From Bifidobacterium boum (lineage in GTDB: Bacteria; Actinomycetota; Actinomycetes; Actinomycetales; Bifidobacteriaceae), in contig NZ_JGYQ01000016.1 in assembly GCF_000741535.1 (NCBI RefSeq), positions 431,454-495,453 on the forward strand: 64,000 nt of DNA, read 5' to 3'. The position numbers and the translations under genes were made by a program. The notes under the pieces were generated by a model. The model was not told where the DNA came from, did not search any database, and saw only the letters and a program-made list of their open reading frames with translations. This document shows, piece after piece, positions 47,774 to 56,410 of the stretch (position 1 is the stretch's first letter; each line of letters opens with the position of its first letter).

Positions 47774-48973
47774 TTATGCCAGCCAATCCAGCAGGATGGA
47801 CGCCATGCGCGTCAGCTCACTTGCCGCGACCTGCTCATCATGCTTATGGGCGAGCAGCGGACTGCCCGCACCAAGGTTGACGGCGGGGATACCGAGCTGA
47901 GCGAACCGTGCGACATCCGTCCAGCCGAGTTTCGCCTGCGGGTCGCGCCCCGTGCGATCCTTGACCAGCGCGGCAAGGGACACCGCAAGCGGCGCGTCCA
48001 TCCCCGGACGTGCGCTCGGCGACTCATCTTTCATTTCAATGCCGAACCCGGCGAACATACCGCCGGTCGCCTCATGCTCGCCGTTACCGAGTTGCGCGCC
48101 CGCATCTTCACCCATCATCAAGGCCTTCGCCTGGGCGATGGTTTTGTCGGGGGCGAAACGATAGTTGACATGGACCCGGCATTCGTCGGGAATCACATTC
48201 GTGCCTTTGCCGCCGGAAATCAGGGTGGCGTTCACGCCCTCACGGTACACCAGCCCGTCCACGGTCACGTCCTGCGGCTTGTATGCGTTGAGCGCATTGA
48301 GGATCGGAGCCGCCTTGTGGATGGCGTTCGATCCCATCCATGCGCGGGCGGAGTGCGCGGCCACACCATGGGTGATCACGTCGAAACGGATCGTCCCATT
48401 GCACCCGCCTTCGATACCACAGTCGGTCGGTTCGCCGATCACCGCGAAATCGCCTCGAATCCAGTCAGGATGGCTTTCCACGACTTTGCGCAAACCGTTC
48501 TTGTCGGCGGTCACCTCCTCATGGTCGTAGAACACGTACGTCAAGTCGTATTTCGGATTCGTCACATTCGCCGCCAAATACAACAGCACCGCGTCGGACG
48601 CTTTCATATCAGTGGCGCCACGGCCCCACATCACCCGCTCCCCCGGATACGCCGCCGCGATATCCTCCCGGATCAGCGGGTCGCCCGGCTCAAGCCAGCG
48701 CGGCGGAAAATTGTCGATAACCGGAACCGTGTCCAAATGCCCGGCGAGAATCACCCGGCGTTCACGACCCAAATCAGTCGAAGCGACAACCGTGTCACCG
48801 TGCCGACGGACCGTCAGATGAGGCAGCTGATTCAGGTAGGTTTCCACCTGGTCGGTCAGCGGGCCTTCATCGTCGCTGACGGAATACTGGTTCATGATAT
48901 CGGTGAAGATGCGTTCGACATCCTCACGCATCCGTTCATTATCATGCTGCTGGTGTTGTGCCGTCACTGCCAT
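47774..48973 (-). CDS. dapE: Succinyl-diaminopimelate desuccinylase
   Basis: This 399-residue zinc M20-family hydrolase removes succinate from N-succinyl-LL-diaminopimelate in lysine and peptidoglycan-precursor synthesis. Motifs are LAGHLDTVPV (metal His/Asp), WGRGATDMKASDA (bridging Asp), YDHEEV (Glu base and metal Glu), GEPTDCGIEGG, and the late ligand AHKHDE. The ATG at 48973 follows GGAGGATGAT; a longer frame upstream has no support. A classical terminator follows. Confidence 0.94.
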   Translation of the reverse strand: MAVTAQHQQHDNERMREDVERIFTDIMNQYSVSDDEGPLTDQVETYLNQLPHLTVRRHGDTVVASTDLGRERRVILAGHLDTVPVIDNFPPRWLEPGDPLIREDIAAAYPGERVMWGRGATDMKASDAVLLYLAANVTNPKYDLTYVFYDHEEVTADKNGLRKVVESHPDWIRGDFAVIGEPTDCGIEGGCNGTIRFDVITHGVAAHSARAWMGSNAIHKAAPILNALNAYKPQDVTVDGLVYREGVNATLISGGKGTNVIPDECRVHVNYRFAPDKTIAQAKALMMGEDAGAQLGNGEHEATGGMFAGFGIEMKDESPSARPGMDAPLAVSLAALVKDRTGRDPQAKLGWTDVARFAQLGIPAVNLGAGSPLLAHKHDEQVAASELTRMASILLDWLA

Positions 48974-49359
48974 ATCATCCTCCACAATCGTTGACGGGAC
49001 GCCGCAATCCACGCTGCGGCCGGTGCTGTCCGCCTGTTGCGTTCCATCATCGCAGATATCGTGGATGCCGGCACGCCATATCTCAGGTTCTTTCACACAG
49101 GCCCTTTCGTCAGCCCGACCCGTATCGCCGCTTGTCATGCGGCTGACCGTGATGCGAGACCGCGGACACGCCCCGTGCGCTCACGCACGATACTGGTGAG
49201 TACAACGCCGGCCGTCATATCGTCGCCGACAGCGCATACCATGCCAAACGCATGGGCACACGTCGCAGCAAGCGGCCGACACAGCCTGCTGTGATTTCAC
49301 ACACGTGTTCACATTCGAGCGGTGAAGCCGCAACGGCACCAAGACGAGGAGAGGTGGGA
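48974..49359. other. Divergent promoter region between dapE and the carrier gene
   Basis: This 386-bp gap holds promoters for two divergent genes. I see a small CGTGCG-CTCA-CGCACG hairpin (49173-49188) followed by GATACT (49189-49194), a possible -10 for the rightward gene. No coding region is supported. Confidence 0.4.
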
Positions 49360-50304
49360 ATGCCAGGTTTACTGAGCGCCATGGAAGGATTCTGCGTGAT
49401 CGGCATCGTCATCGCAGTCGGGTATGTGGCCGCCCGCATGCAGATCGGCGGGTCGAGCGCGCAAATGGTGCTCAACAGGTTCAGCTTCTTTATTTCCAGC
49501 CCTTGCCTCATGTTCGCGATTCTGTCCAAAGAGAAGATTTTCGCGATTTTCCACTCGTCGATTATCGTCGCGTTCTTCTCCGCCATGCTTGTCGGGCTGG
49601 TGTTCCTGATCCTCAACCGGCTGGTCTTCCACATGAAAGCCGCGGACGCGACCATCGGAGCGCTCAACTCGCTGTATCTCAATTCGAACAATATCGGCCT
49701 GCCGATCGCCACGTATATTCTCGGCAATCCGGCGCTTGTCGCTCCGATTCTGGTCATGCAGCAGGCGATTTTCACGCCCGTGGCGTTGACCGTGCTGGAT
49801 GTGACCACCAAGGGCGAAGTATCCATGAAGCGTATCCTGTCGCAGCCGTTGCACCAGCCGCTGCTCATCGGATCGCTCGGCGGCATCATCGTTTCAGCGA
49901 TCACCGCGAAAACCGGGTATTTCATCATCCCCGACTTCATTTTCGACCCGATCAACATGATCGGGCAGTCCGCGGTGCCGATGATCCTCATGGCCTTCGG
50001 CATGTCGTTGCACGGCACCAAGCCGATGCAGAACAAGAGCGACGTGCCGGCGACCGTCACCGTCGCCGTGCTCAAGAACGTCATCATGCCGGTGATCGCG
50101 TTCCTGCTGTCGTACTACGTAATGGGCTTCCGCGGCGCGACCCTGTACGCGTGCGTGGTGCTTGCCGCGTTGCCGACCGGTCAGAACGTGTACAACTATG
50201 CGGCCCGCTACAATGTGGGTCTCACCTTCGCGCGCGACGGCATTCTGCTGAGCACGCTGACCAGTCCGATATTCATCGCCATCGTCGCCGCGCTGCTGTC
50301 CTGA
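49360..50304 (+). CDS. Auxin efflux carrier (AEC) family transporter
   Basis: The 314-residue membrane protein has about ten helices arranged as two similar halves. The family features are NRFSFFISSPCLMFAILSKE in the first half and SLYLNSNNIGLPIATYILGN in the middle. The late block LAALPTGQNVYNYAARYNVG also fits. Bacterial relatives export or exchange organic acids such as malate, but the substrate cannot be read here. The ATG at 49360 follows GAGGAGAGGTGGGA. It is monocistronic, ending at a pair of hairpins. Confidence 0.88.
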   Translation: MPGLLSAMEGFCVIGIVIAVGYVAARMQIGGSSAQMVLNRFSFFISSPCLMFAILSKEKIFAIFHSSIIVAFFSAMLVGLVFLILNRLVFHMKAADATIGALNSLYLNSNNIGLPIATYILGNPALVAPILVMQQAIFTPVALTVLDVTTKGEVSMKRILSQPLHQPLLIGSLGGIIVSAITAKTGYFIIPDFIFDPINMIGQSAVPMILMAFGMSLHGTKPMQNKSDVPATVTVAVLKNVIMPVIAFLLSYYVMGFRGATLYACVVLAALPTGQNVYNYAARYNVGLTFARDGILLSTLTSPIFIAIVAALLS

Positions 50305-50424
50305 TCCGCCCGAGTTTCCGTCCCGCGCGAAGCTGATCGTCCATTCTCACAAACCGTCTACGCTACGACCCGCATTTCCGTAACCAGTTGATGAACCACC
50401 GTCGGCACCGGCACAGTCTCAACC

Positions 50425-50462
50425 TTCTGCCGACGCTGAGAGCACCGTCAGCATCGGCAGAA
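50425..50462. terminator. Hairpin of the GCTGAG family, first of a pair
   Basis: TTCTGCCGACGCTGAG (50425-50440) pairs with GTCAGCATCGGCAGAA (50447-50462) with two mismatches. It lies between the convergent carrier gene and Maf-Nudix gene and could stop both. Confidence 0.55.
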
Positions 50463-50478
50463 ACAGAAAACCAAACCG

Positions 50479-50514
50479 TCTGCCGACGCTCAGGGATGTC
50501 TCAGCGTCGGTAGA
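50479..50514. terminator. Hairpin of the GCTGAG family, second of a pair
   Basis: TCTGCCGACGCTCAG (50479-50493) pairs imperfectly with TCTCAGCGTCGGTAGA (50499-50514). It repeats the core of the preceding hairpin 54 bp away. Confidence 0.55.
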
Positions 50515-50538
50515 AGCAGGGGCGGGGAGGGTACGAGC

Positions 50539-51528
50539 TCAGCGGGCGCGGTTGGCGGCGGCGAGCCCGTGCAGACGATCGGCGAAACGCTGCCAGTCGG
50601 TGCGCATGGCAGTCAGGAGCTTACGGTTCGGCACCTCACCGACCGGCACCCATGCGATTTCCATGCTCTCATCGTCGTTCGCCCGCAAACGCACCTCATG
50701 GCCGGGCTTTTCGAACGCGAACACCGTGGTGTACGCCCACGGGCCGTGATCCTCACGGTAGGAGCCGACCACCTCGATATCCTGCGGGGTGATGTTGGCT
50801 TCCTCGAAGCTCTCGCGCAATGCCCCTTCAATCGGGGTTTCATTATCGGCGATAGCGCCACCCGGAATACCCCACGTGCCGCCTTCCGCACTCCACTGGG
50901 CGCGATGCTGCATGGCCACATGCGTGACTTCACCGTCGGCGTTCCTGCGAGCCAGCAGAATGCCGGCCGCTCCGTGCGTACCCCAATGCCGGCGTCCGCA
51001 CGCGCAAGACACCCAGCCGTCACCCGGTTGGTGCACGTTCTCAAGCGGCGGGAGCACGCTGTCCGGATGCTTATCCTGCTCCTCAGGATTCGGGGCGTGC
51101 GGTTCCACATTCCACAGGTCAGTCCAGCGCATACCGAGTTTGCTGACCAGCCGGCGCAATAACGGCAGACTGATACCGATGACGCCATGCGGGTCGCCGT
51201 CGATCCGGTCGATGAACGCGCCGCCGAAACCCTCCAGCGTGAACGATCCGGCGACTTCCAGCGGCTCGCCGGTGGCGATATACCGGTCGATGTCCTCATC
51301 GGTGTACTCACCGAAATACACGATCGCACGGCTGGCATCCTGGATGGCACGCCCAGTGGCGAAATCGATGATGCAGTGGCCGGTCCACAGCTCCCCGCTG
51401 CGCCCACGCATACGGCGAAGGCGTTCCCGTGCCGTGGCTTCATCATGCGGTTTGCCATAGCATTCACCATCGAACAGGAACATCGAGTCGCAGCCGACGA
51501 TCAACGGGCCGGGACCGGAACCGTTCAA
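50539..51528 (-). CDS. Maf C-terminal part fused to a Nudix hydrolase domain (downstream half of a split gene)
   Basis: The first 130 residues are the C-terminal half of a Maf-type nucleotide pyrophosphatase: VGCDSMFLFDGECYGKPHD, then TGHCIIDFATG, and GAFIDRIDGDPHGVIGISLP. A segment with four Cys or His residues (VSCACGRRHWG) leads to a Nudix domain with the box GGAIADNETPIEGALRESFE and EEANI. Both activities clean up non-standard nucleotides. The reading frame continues in phase into the upstream Maf half, broken only by one TAG at 51532-51534. A TTG at 51528 with GAAGGG about ten bases before it could allow re-initiation. Confidence 0.75.
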   Translation of the reverse strand: MNGSGPGPLIVGCDSMFLFDGECYGKPHDEATARERLRRMRGRSGELWTGHCIIDFATGRAIQDASRAIVYFGEYTDEDIDRYIATGEPLEVAGSFTLEGFGGAFIDRIDGDPHGVIGISLPLLRRLVSKLGMRWTDLWNVEPHAPNPEEQDKHPDSVLPPLENVHQPGDGWVSCACGRRHWGTHGAAGILLARRNADGEVTHVAMQHRAQWSAEGGTWGIPGGAIADNETPIEGALRESFEEANITPQDIEVVGSYREDHGPWAYTTVFAFEKPGHEVRLRANDDESMEIAWVPVGEVPNRKLLTAMRTDWQRFADRLHGLAAANRAR

Positions 51529-51531
51529 CCC

Positions 51532-52014
51532 CTAGTTGCCCTTCACCGGCTTGCCGATCGGTTCGACGCGGGTAGGCGGAGTGACACCGGAGAAATCGCG
51601 GGTGATGGCGCTTGAGACCACCGAAGCCGGTTGACCCGCGCCCACGTCAGATGAGCCGGATGCGGCAGGGGCTGCCGCAGCGTTAGCGGAGAGTTCTTCA
51701 TCCGCACGACGTTGCGCACGCACCTGTTCGGATTCAAGCGGGTACGCGATCACCCGCTCGCCCCTCGCCGCTTTCGACGTGTCAGCGACCGCTCGATACG
51801 CTTCATAGACCGCGTTCGCTTTCGCATGGGCGAGAATGGCGACCCGATGGCCGACATCAAGCCGTTCGACCGGGACGCCAGCCTGTTGTGCGGCCTGTTC
51901 GAGCGCGGCAGGCTCGTCAACATGCGAAACTTTGATGGTTGGGCAAATTCCGGCGGCATACAGCACATCACGCCGCGGTCTGGACTGGGATGCCAGAATC
52001 ATCGATATCGTCAT
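51532..52014 (-). CDS. maf: Maf N-terminal part (upstream half of a split Maf-Nudix gene, ends at an in-frame TAG)
   Basis: The 160-residue frame begins MTISMILASQSRPRRDVLYA with the Maf S-x-R-R nucleotide-binding motif. It continues through VAILAHAKANAVYEA and then enters a low-complexity Ala/Ser/Pro linker not found in ordinary Maf proteins. TAG stops it at 51532-51534; the very next codons continue the Maf fold in the same frame. It therefore lacks the Maf catalytic aspartate, which is in the downstream half. The ATG at 52014 follows GGAAGG. Either the gene is a nonsense mutant or the two halves are made separately and assemble. Confidence 0.65.
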   Translation of the reverse strand: MTISMILASQSRPRRDVLYAAGICPTIKVSHVDEPAALEQAAQQAGVPVERLDVGHRVAILAHAKANAVYEAYRAVADTSKAARGERVIAYPLESEQVRAQRRADEELSANAAAAPAASGSSDVGAGQPASVVSSAITRDFSGVTPPTRVEPIGKPVKGN

Positions 52015-52090
52015 AGCTTCAACCTTCCGGATTGGCATACAGGAACACCGCGGCTTGGAAACCACCGCAGGCGACCCTCAACACAGTGGT

Positions 52091-53089
52091 TCAGCCTCGC
52101 TCCACGGCCACGCCGGTGGTGTTGACCGTCAGATGCAGGACGCGCCAATGCCCGGACGCCAACTGCTCAGCGGCAGCGCGCTCGATGTCTTCCCGGGCGT
52201 CACCGTCATGCAACACCAGTACGCACGGGCCAGCACCGGACACCGCCGCCGCATACCCGCATTCGCGCAGCGTCTCGATAAGCTCCCACGATGGGGTCAT
52301 CAAATCTTTGCGATACGGCTGATGCAGCCGATCCTGGGTGGCACAGAACAGAACGGCGTTCGCGTCAAGTCCGCCATGTAGCACGCCCGGGTTCATCGCG
52401 CCAGGCAACAAACCGACACGGGACACGTTGAAAATCGCATCATGATACGGCACCGATGCCGGCAACGCTTGGCGCGCTTTTTCCGTGGACAGCTCATAAT
52501 CCGGCACGAACACGGAGGCGTGGATGCGCTCGCTGACCGGATAGTTCACGGTGTGGAATCCGCCGGACAGCGGTTCACCGCCAGATACGCGGGTCGATCC
52601 GACACCTTCCGGCGTCTGATAATCCCACGATACCGTCAAGCCGCCGTACACCGCTGGAGCGACGTTGTCCGGGTGGCCCTCAATGGTTGCCGCCAGTTCA
52701 AAAATCGCGTCACGGTTGAGTTCACCGTCATGTGCGAACGCCGCGGCGGCGGAAATGCCGGCGACGATCGCCTCAGCGGACGATCCCATACCACGCGCCT
52801 GCGGGATACGATTGTGCGCCTCAAGTGTGAACCCGAGACGGTCAAGCCCGAACGTGTTGCAGGCTTTACGGAATGTGGAGACCACCAGATTGGTTTCGTC
52901 ACGCGGCAGCGTATCCTCACCTTCGCCGTCGATCAGCACGGTGACACTGTGATTGTCCGGGTCACCACTCAGCGTGAAAGTCAGCTCATCGTAATAGTCG
53001 AGCGCCAGACCGATGGTGTCAAACCCGGAGCCCAGATTCGCGCTGGTCGCGGGCACTTTCACATGGACAGACTTGGCTACGGGGTTCAT
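52091..53089 (-). CDS. thrB: Homoserine kinase
   Basis: The 332-residue GHMP kinase phosphorylates homoserine for threonine synthesis. It has VPATSANLGSGFDTIGLALD near the N-terminus, the GHMP glycine loop RGMGSSAEAIVAGI, and a late VSGAGPCVLVLHDG motif. The ATG follows GGAAGGACCGCA, just after a strong hairpin in the leader. thrC is not between hom and thrB, unlike many actinobacteria. hom lies 151 bp upstream with a terminator-like hairpin between. Confidence 0.95.
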   Translation of the reverse strand: MNPVAKSVHVKVPATSANLGSGFDTIGLALDYYDELTFTLSGDPDNHSVTVLIDGEGEDTLPRDETNLVVSTFRKACNTFGLDRLGFTLEAHNRIPQARGMGSSAEAIVAGISAAAAFAHDGELNRDAIFELAATIEGHPDNVAPAVYGGLTVSWDYQTPEGVGSTRVSGGEPLSGGFHTVNYPVSERIHASVFVPDYELSTEKARQALPASVPYHDAIFNVSRVGLLPGAMNPGVLHGGLDANAVLFCATQDRLHQPYRKDLMTPSWELIETLRECGYAAAVSGAGPCVLVLHDGDAREDIERAAAEQLASGHWRVLHLTVNTTGVAVERG

Positions 53090-53102
53090 TGCGGTCCTTC
53101 CA

Positions 53103-53127
53103 CGGGCGGCATGACTGCTGCCGCCCG
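53103..53127 (-). promoter_or_regulatory. Hairpin in the thrB leader next to the ribosome site
   Basis: CGGGCGGCA (53103-53111) pairs exactly with TGCCGCCCG (53119-53127) around a seven-base loop. The thrB ribosome site GGAAGG follows almost at once, so folding could affect thrB translation. Confidence 0.5.
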
Positions 53128-53174
53128 ACGATTGTGTGACGTCGATGGTGCGACGTATTGCGTTAGGTAGTGAA

Positions 53175-53209
53175 TGCCGGCTGACGTGGCATCACACGGT
53201 CAGCCGGCA
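53175..53209 (-). terminator. Terminator or attenuator after hom
   Basis: TGCCGGCTGAC (53175-53185) pairs exactly with GTCAGCCGGCA (53199-53209). It lies 31 bp beyond the hom stop, upstream of thrB, and has no U tract. Confidence 0.6.
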
Positions 53210-53240
53210 CTGGTTCTGTATGTTGACAACAACAGCGGAC

Positions 53241-54548
53241 TCAGTCGAGCACGCGCAGGATGGACGGTTCGCCGGAAACGCATTCCAGCTTGCACACGGC
53301 GTCCACGGTCTTGCGCAATGTGACTTCATCACACAAGTGGGTGACGATACGCAACTGCTGAAGCTCACCCGAATAGCCCGGATCATGCTGGGTGGGCTGA
53401 AGATCCTGGTTCACGCCGTTGATGGAAATGCCATGATTCGCGAATTCCTCAGCGATCGAGGCGAGTACACCCGGCTTGTCGTGGATCAGGAAGCGCACGG
53501 CGAACGCGGCCTTCGACGCGTCCGCAGGAGCGAGCGGCAGTGTGTTGTACGTCTGGATACCGGTTGCGGTGGTGCCGGACACGATATTACGTGCGGCCAT
53601 CACCACGTCGCCGACCACCGCGGAAGCGGTCGGAGCGCCGCCCGCACCACGGCCGTACAGCATGATGTCGTCGGCTTCCTTCGCCTTGATGAACACGGCG
53701 TTGAAGCTGCCATGCACGGAGGCGAGCGGATGATTCTCATCAATCAGCGCCGGATAGACGCGTGCAGACACGCCGGCATCAGTATGATCAACCACCGCAA
53801 GCAGCTTGATGACCTTGTGTTCGGCCGCTGCCGAAGCGATATCAGCCGCGGTGATCTTGGTGATGCCTTCAACAGACACGTCGTCAATACCAACCTGGGT
53901 GTGGAAGGCGAGCGTCGCCATAATGGCAGCCTTATTCGCCGCGTCATAGCCTTCGATATCACCGGTCGGATCCGCCTCCGCGTAGCCCTTCTCCTGGGCC
54001 TCACGCAGCGCAATATCAAAGTCCAAGCCCTTCGTGGTCATCTCGTCAAGAATGTAATTCGTCGTACCGTTGACGATACCCAGCATGCTGTTGATCTTGT
54101 CGCCGGCGAAAGATTCACGCAGCGGGCGCACGATCGGGATGGCGCCGCCGACCGCAGCCTCGAAGAAGATATCGACGCCATGCTCTTGGGCGACCTTGTA
54201 GATTTCCGGGCCATGCTTGGCGAGCAGCGCCTTATTGGCGGTGACGACCGAGGCGCCAGATTCGATGGCCTTGAGTACGAAGGTGCGCGCCGGCTCAATA
54301 CCACCAATCAGCTCGATGACGATATCCGCACGAGTGCACAGTTCCGCGGTGTCGCGGGTGAGCAGAGACTGGTCGATCCACGGATCGCTGACCGGATCAA
54401 GTGTGGCGATGCCGACGATCTTATAGTCGCGGCCAATGCGGTGAACCAGCTCGTCATGCTGTTCGACCAGCAGACGCGCGGTCTGCGAGCCGACGGTTCC
54501 CGCACCAAGCAACGCAATGCGAATGGGGGCTTGATTGTCTTGTACCAC
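53241..54548 (-). CDS. hom: Homoserine dehydrogenase
   Basis: The 435-residue enzyme reduces aspartate semialdehyde to homoserine. It has the NAD(P) motif LGAGTVGSQTARLL, VVTANKALLAKHG, EAAVGGAIPIVRPLRE, the catalytic segment GIVNGTTNYILDEM with EAQEKGYAEADPTGDIEGYD, and a C-terminal ACT regulatory domain (LIHDKPGVLASIAEEFANHG). The ACT domain suggests feedback by threonine. GTG at 54548 follows GGAAGGATCC. lysA lies upstream beyond a hairpin at 54725-54761. Confidence 0.97.
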   Translation of the reverse strand: MVQDNQAPIRIALLGAGTVGSQTARLLVEQHDELVHRIGRDYKIVGIATLDPVSDPWIDQSLLTRDTAELCTRADIVIELIGGIEPARTFVLKAIESGASVVTANKALLAKHGPEIYKVAQEHGVDIFFEAAVGGAIPIVRPLRESFAGDKINSMLGIVNGTTNYILDEMTTKGLDFDIALREAQEKGYAEADPTGDIEGYDAANKAAIMATLAFHTQVGIDDVSVEGITKITAADIASAAAEHKVIKLLAVVDHTDAGVSARVYPALIDENHPLASVHGSFNAVFIKAKEADDIMLYGRGAGGAPTASAVVGDVVMAARNIVSGTTATGIQTYNTLPLAPADASKAAFAVRFLIHDKPGVLASIAEEFANHGISINGVNQDLQPTQHDPGYSGELQQLRIVTHLCDEVTLRKTVDAVCKLECVSGEPSILRVLD

Positions 54549-54724
54549 AGTGGATCCTTCCCGTGAGCTCGCAGCTACTGCACCAGATGCCGGCGGGGCC
54601 GCGATGCGTCGTCATCATCCTTGCCCATGGTACCGGGACAAGCTGACGTTTTGCGGAATATGCGTGCCATGCGACCCGTCGCTCACACCGCAGCCGGATA
54701 CCGTTCACGAACCGCAATTGCGAC

Positions 54725-54761
54725 GAGGGCCGCACCGACCTCCACGGTCGATACGGCCCTC
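54725..54761 (-). terminator. Terminator of lysA
   Basis: GAGGGCCG (54725-54732) pairs with CGGCCCTC (54754-54761), with an inner CGACC/GGTCG stem. It lies 25 bp beyond the lysA stop. Confidence 0.65.
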
Positions 54762-54786
54762 ATACACTCCCGATGACGATCCAATG

Positions 54787-56409
54787 TCAGCCCAAATCGT
54801 AGCCGAGCAAATCATCGATAGTCTGACGACGAAGCATCACATGCGCCCCGGACGAACTGACCGCAACCACCGCAGGGAACAACGCCTGGTTGTAATTGCT
54901 GGCCATCGTACGGCCATACGCGCCCGTCACCGGGACCGCGAGAATATCACCACGCTGAAGATCAGCCGGCAACCGGCATTCATGCACGAGAATATCGCCG
55001 GACTCGCAGTGGATACCGACCACACGCGACAGCATGGTGTCGGCGCTCCCCTGACGATTCGCCAGCCGTGCCGTGTAATCCGCGTCATACAACGCCGGAC
55101 GGATGTTATCGCTCATACCGCCGTCCACCGACACGTAGGTGCGCTCGCTGATCGGCGAACCGTCCTTCGCGGTGGTGCCGTCCGGCAGGCCGACATGCTT
55201 GATGGCGCCGACCCGGTACAGGGTCACGCAGGTGGGTGCGACAATCCAGCGGCCCGGTTCGAAGGAAATCACCGGCATTGGCATGCCGAGCGCACGGTTG
55301 ATTGTGGTGACCGCTGAAGCTAGACGCCCCAGCTCCACATCGATGTCCATCGAGTCTTCATCCTCGGTGTACGCGACCGAGTAGCCGCCGCCCAAGTCAA
55401 CTTCCGGCAGCGTGTAGGCGTCGGTCGCATAGAAGGTCTTGCGCAACAGCATCATGCGTTTGGCCGCTTCGATGAACGCGTTCGCGTCGTGGATCTGCGA
55501 GCCGATATGCGAATGGATGCCGACGAGTTCCAGATCGCCGGGATACCGGTACAGCTCCTTGAGTACGGCGAGCGCCGGGCCGCGGGCGACCAGATCCATC
55601 GCGTCAGCGAGCGCGGCGTCCTGTTTGCTGATGCCGGATGCGTCAAGGTCGTAGGGCGAGCGCATATCGTATTGCAGGTCACGCTGGCCGTTGTGTCCCA
55701 CGGTATGCGTGTCTTGACGGCGTGCAGCGGGTTCGGGGGTTTGCGAAGGCTTGCTTTCCTGTGCGATCAGATCGTCGAGCACGCTGAGCGTGGACGGGTC
55801 GGTTCCTGCTGGCAGGAGCGCCATGCCGAATTTCTGGTCCTCGTGGGAGGTGGAAATGTATTCGTGGCCGCCGGCGTGAATGCCGGTGGTCACGCGTAGC
55901 ATGACGCGTGCGGTTTTGCCCAGACGGTGGGCGATGCGGGCGATGCGCGCCGGTTCGTCCGGGGAATCGACCACGATTTTCGCGAAGCCTTCGCGGATGG
56001 CGAGCTCGATTTCCTCATCTGACTTGTTGTTGCCGTGCAGTACGAGGCGGCGTCCGGGAACACCTGCAGCGAGGGCGATCCGCATTTCCCCCATGGTGCA
56101 GGTGTCGACCAGCATGCCGGCTTTGGTGACCAGGCGCAGTACTTCCTTGGACATGAACGCTTTCGCGGCGAAGCTCACGTGCGTGGTGGAATTGGAGAAT
56201 GCGGTGGCTGCAGCATGCAGGAAATGACGTGCACGGGTGTCGATGTCGTCGGTGTCCATCACGTACAGCGGGGAGCCGAATTCGTCGAGCAGGGATTGCG
56301 CGCTGCGGCCGTGGAAGGTCAAGGCGCCGGTGCTGTCAATCGAGCAGCCGGCCGGCCATACCTGGCTCAACGGGGTGTTGGCGGCGTTTGGTGTGCTGGT
56401 TTCGTTCAT
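54787..56409 (-). CDS. lysA: Diaminopimelate decarboxylase with an internal insertion
   Basis: This 540-residue PLP enzyme makes lysine from meso-diaminopimelate. It has HVSFAAKAFMSKEVLRLV (PLP lysine region), VDTCTMGEMRIALAAG, LHGNNKSDEEIELAI, GIHSHIGSQI, VDLGGGYSV and the C-terminal CESGDIL block. Between FGMALLPAG (near 195) and GIHSHIGS (near 300) there is roughly 70 residues more than usual, rich in Gln, Asp and Ser, so the protein is longer than the common 420-470. The ATG at 56409 starts one base after the argS stop (TGAAATG), with GGAGAAG upstream, so it is coupled to argS. Confidence 0.95.
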   Translation of the reverse strand: MNETSTPNAANTPLSQVWPAGCSIDSTGALTFHGRSAQSLLDEFGSPLYVMDTDDIDTRARHFLHAAATAFSNSTTHVSFAAKAFMSKEVLRLVTKAGMLVDTCTMGEMRIALAAGVPGRRLVLHGNNKSDEEIELAIREGFAKIVVDSPDEPARIARIAHRLGKTARVMLRVTTGIHAGGHEYISTSHEDQKFGMALLPAGTDPSTLSVLDDLIAQESKPSQTPEPAARRQDTHTVGHNGQRDLQYDMRSPYDLDASGISKQDAALADAMDLVARGPALAVLKELYRYPGDLELVGIHSHIGSQIHDANAFIEAAKRMMLLRKTFYATDAYTLPEVDLGGGYSVAYTEDEDSMDIDVELGRLASAVTTINRALGMPMPVISFEPGRWIVAPTCVTLYRVGAIKHVGLPDGTTAKDGSPISERTYVSVDGGMSDNIRPALYDADYTARLANRQGSADTMLSRVVGIHCESGDILVHECRLPADLQRGDILAVPVTGAYGRTMASNYNQALFPAVVAVSSSGAHVMLRRQTIDDLLGYDLG

Positions 56410-56410
56410 T

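Noticed and set aside
51532..52014. The TAG considered as a selenocysteine- or pyrrolysine-type recoded codon
   Set aside because: Pyrrolysine genes are not expected in this lineage and no recoding element is visible; the stop falls in a low-complexity linker, so nonsense mutation or split translation is simpler.
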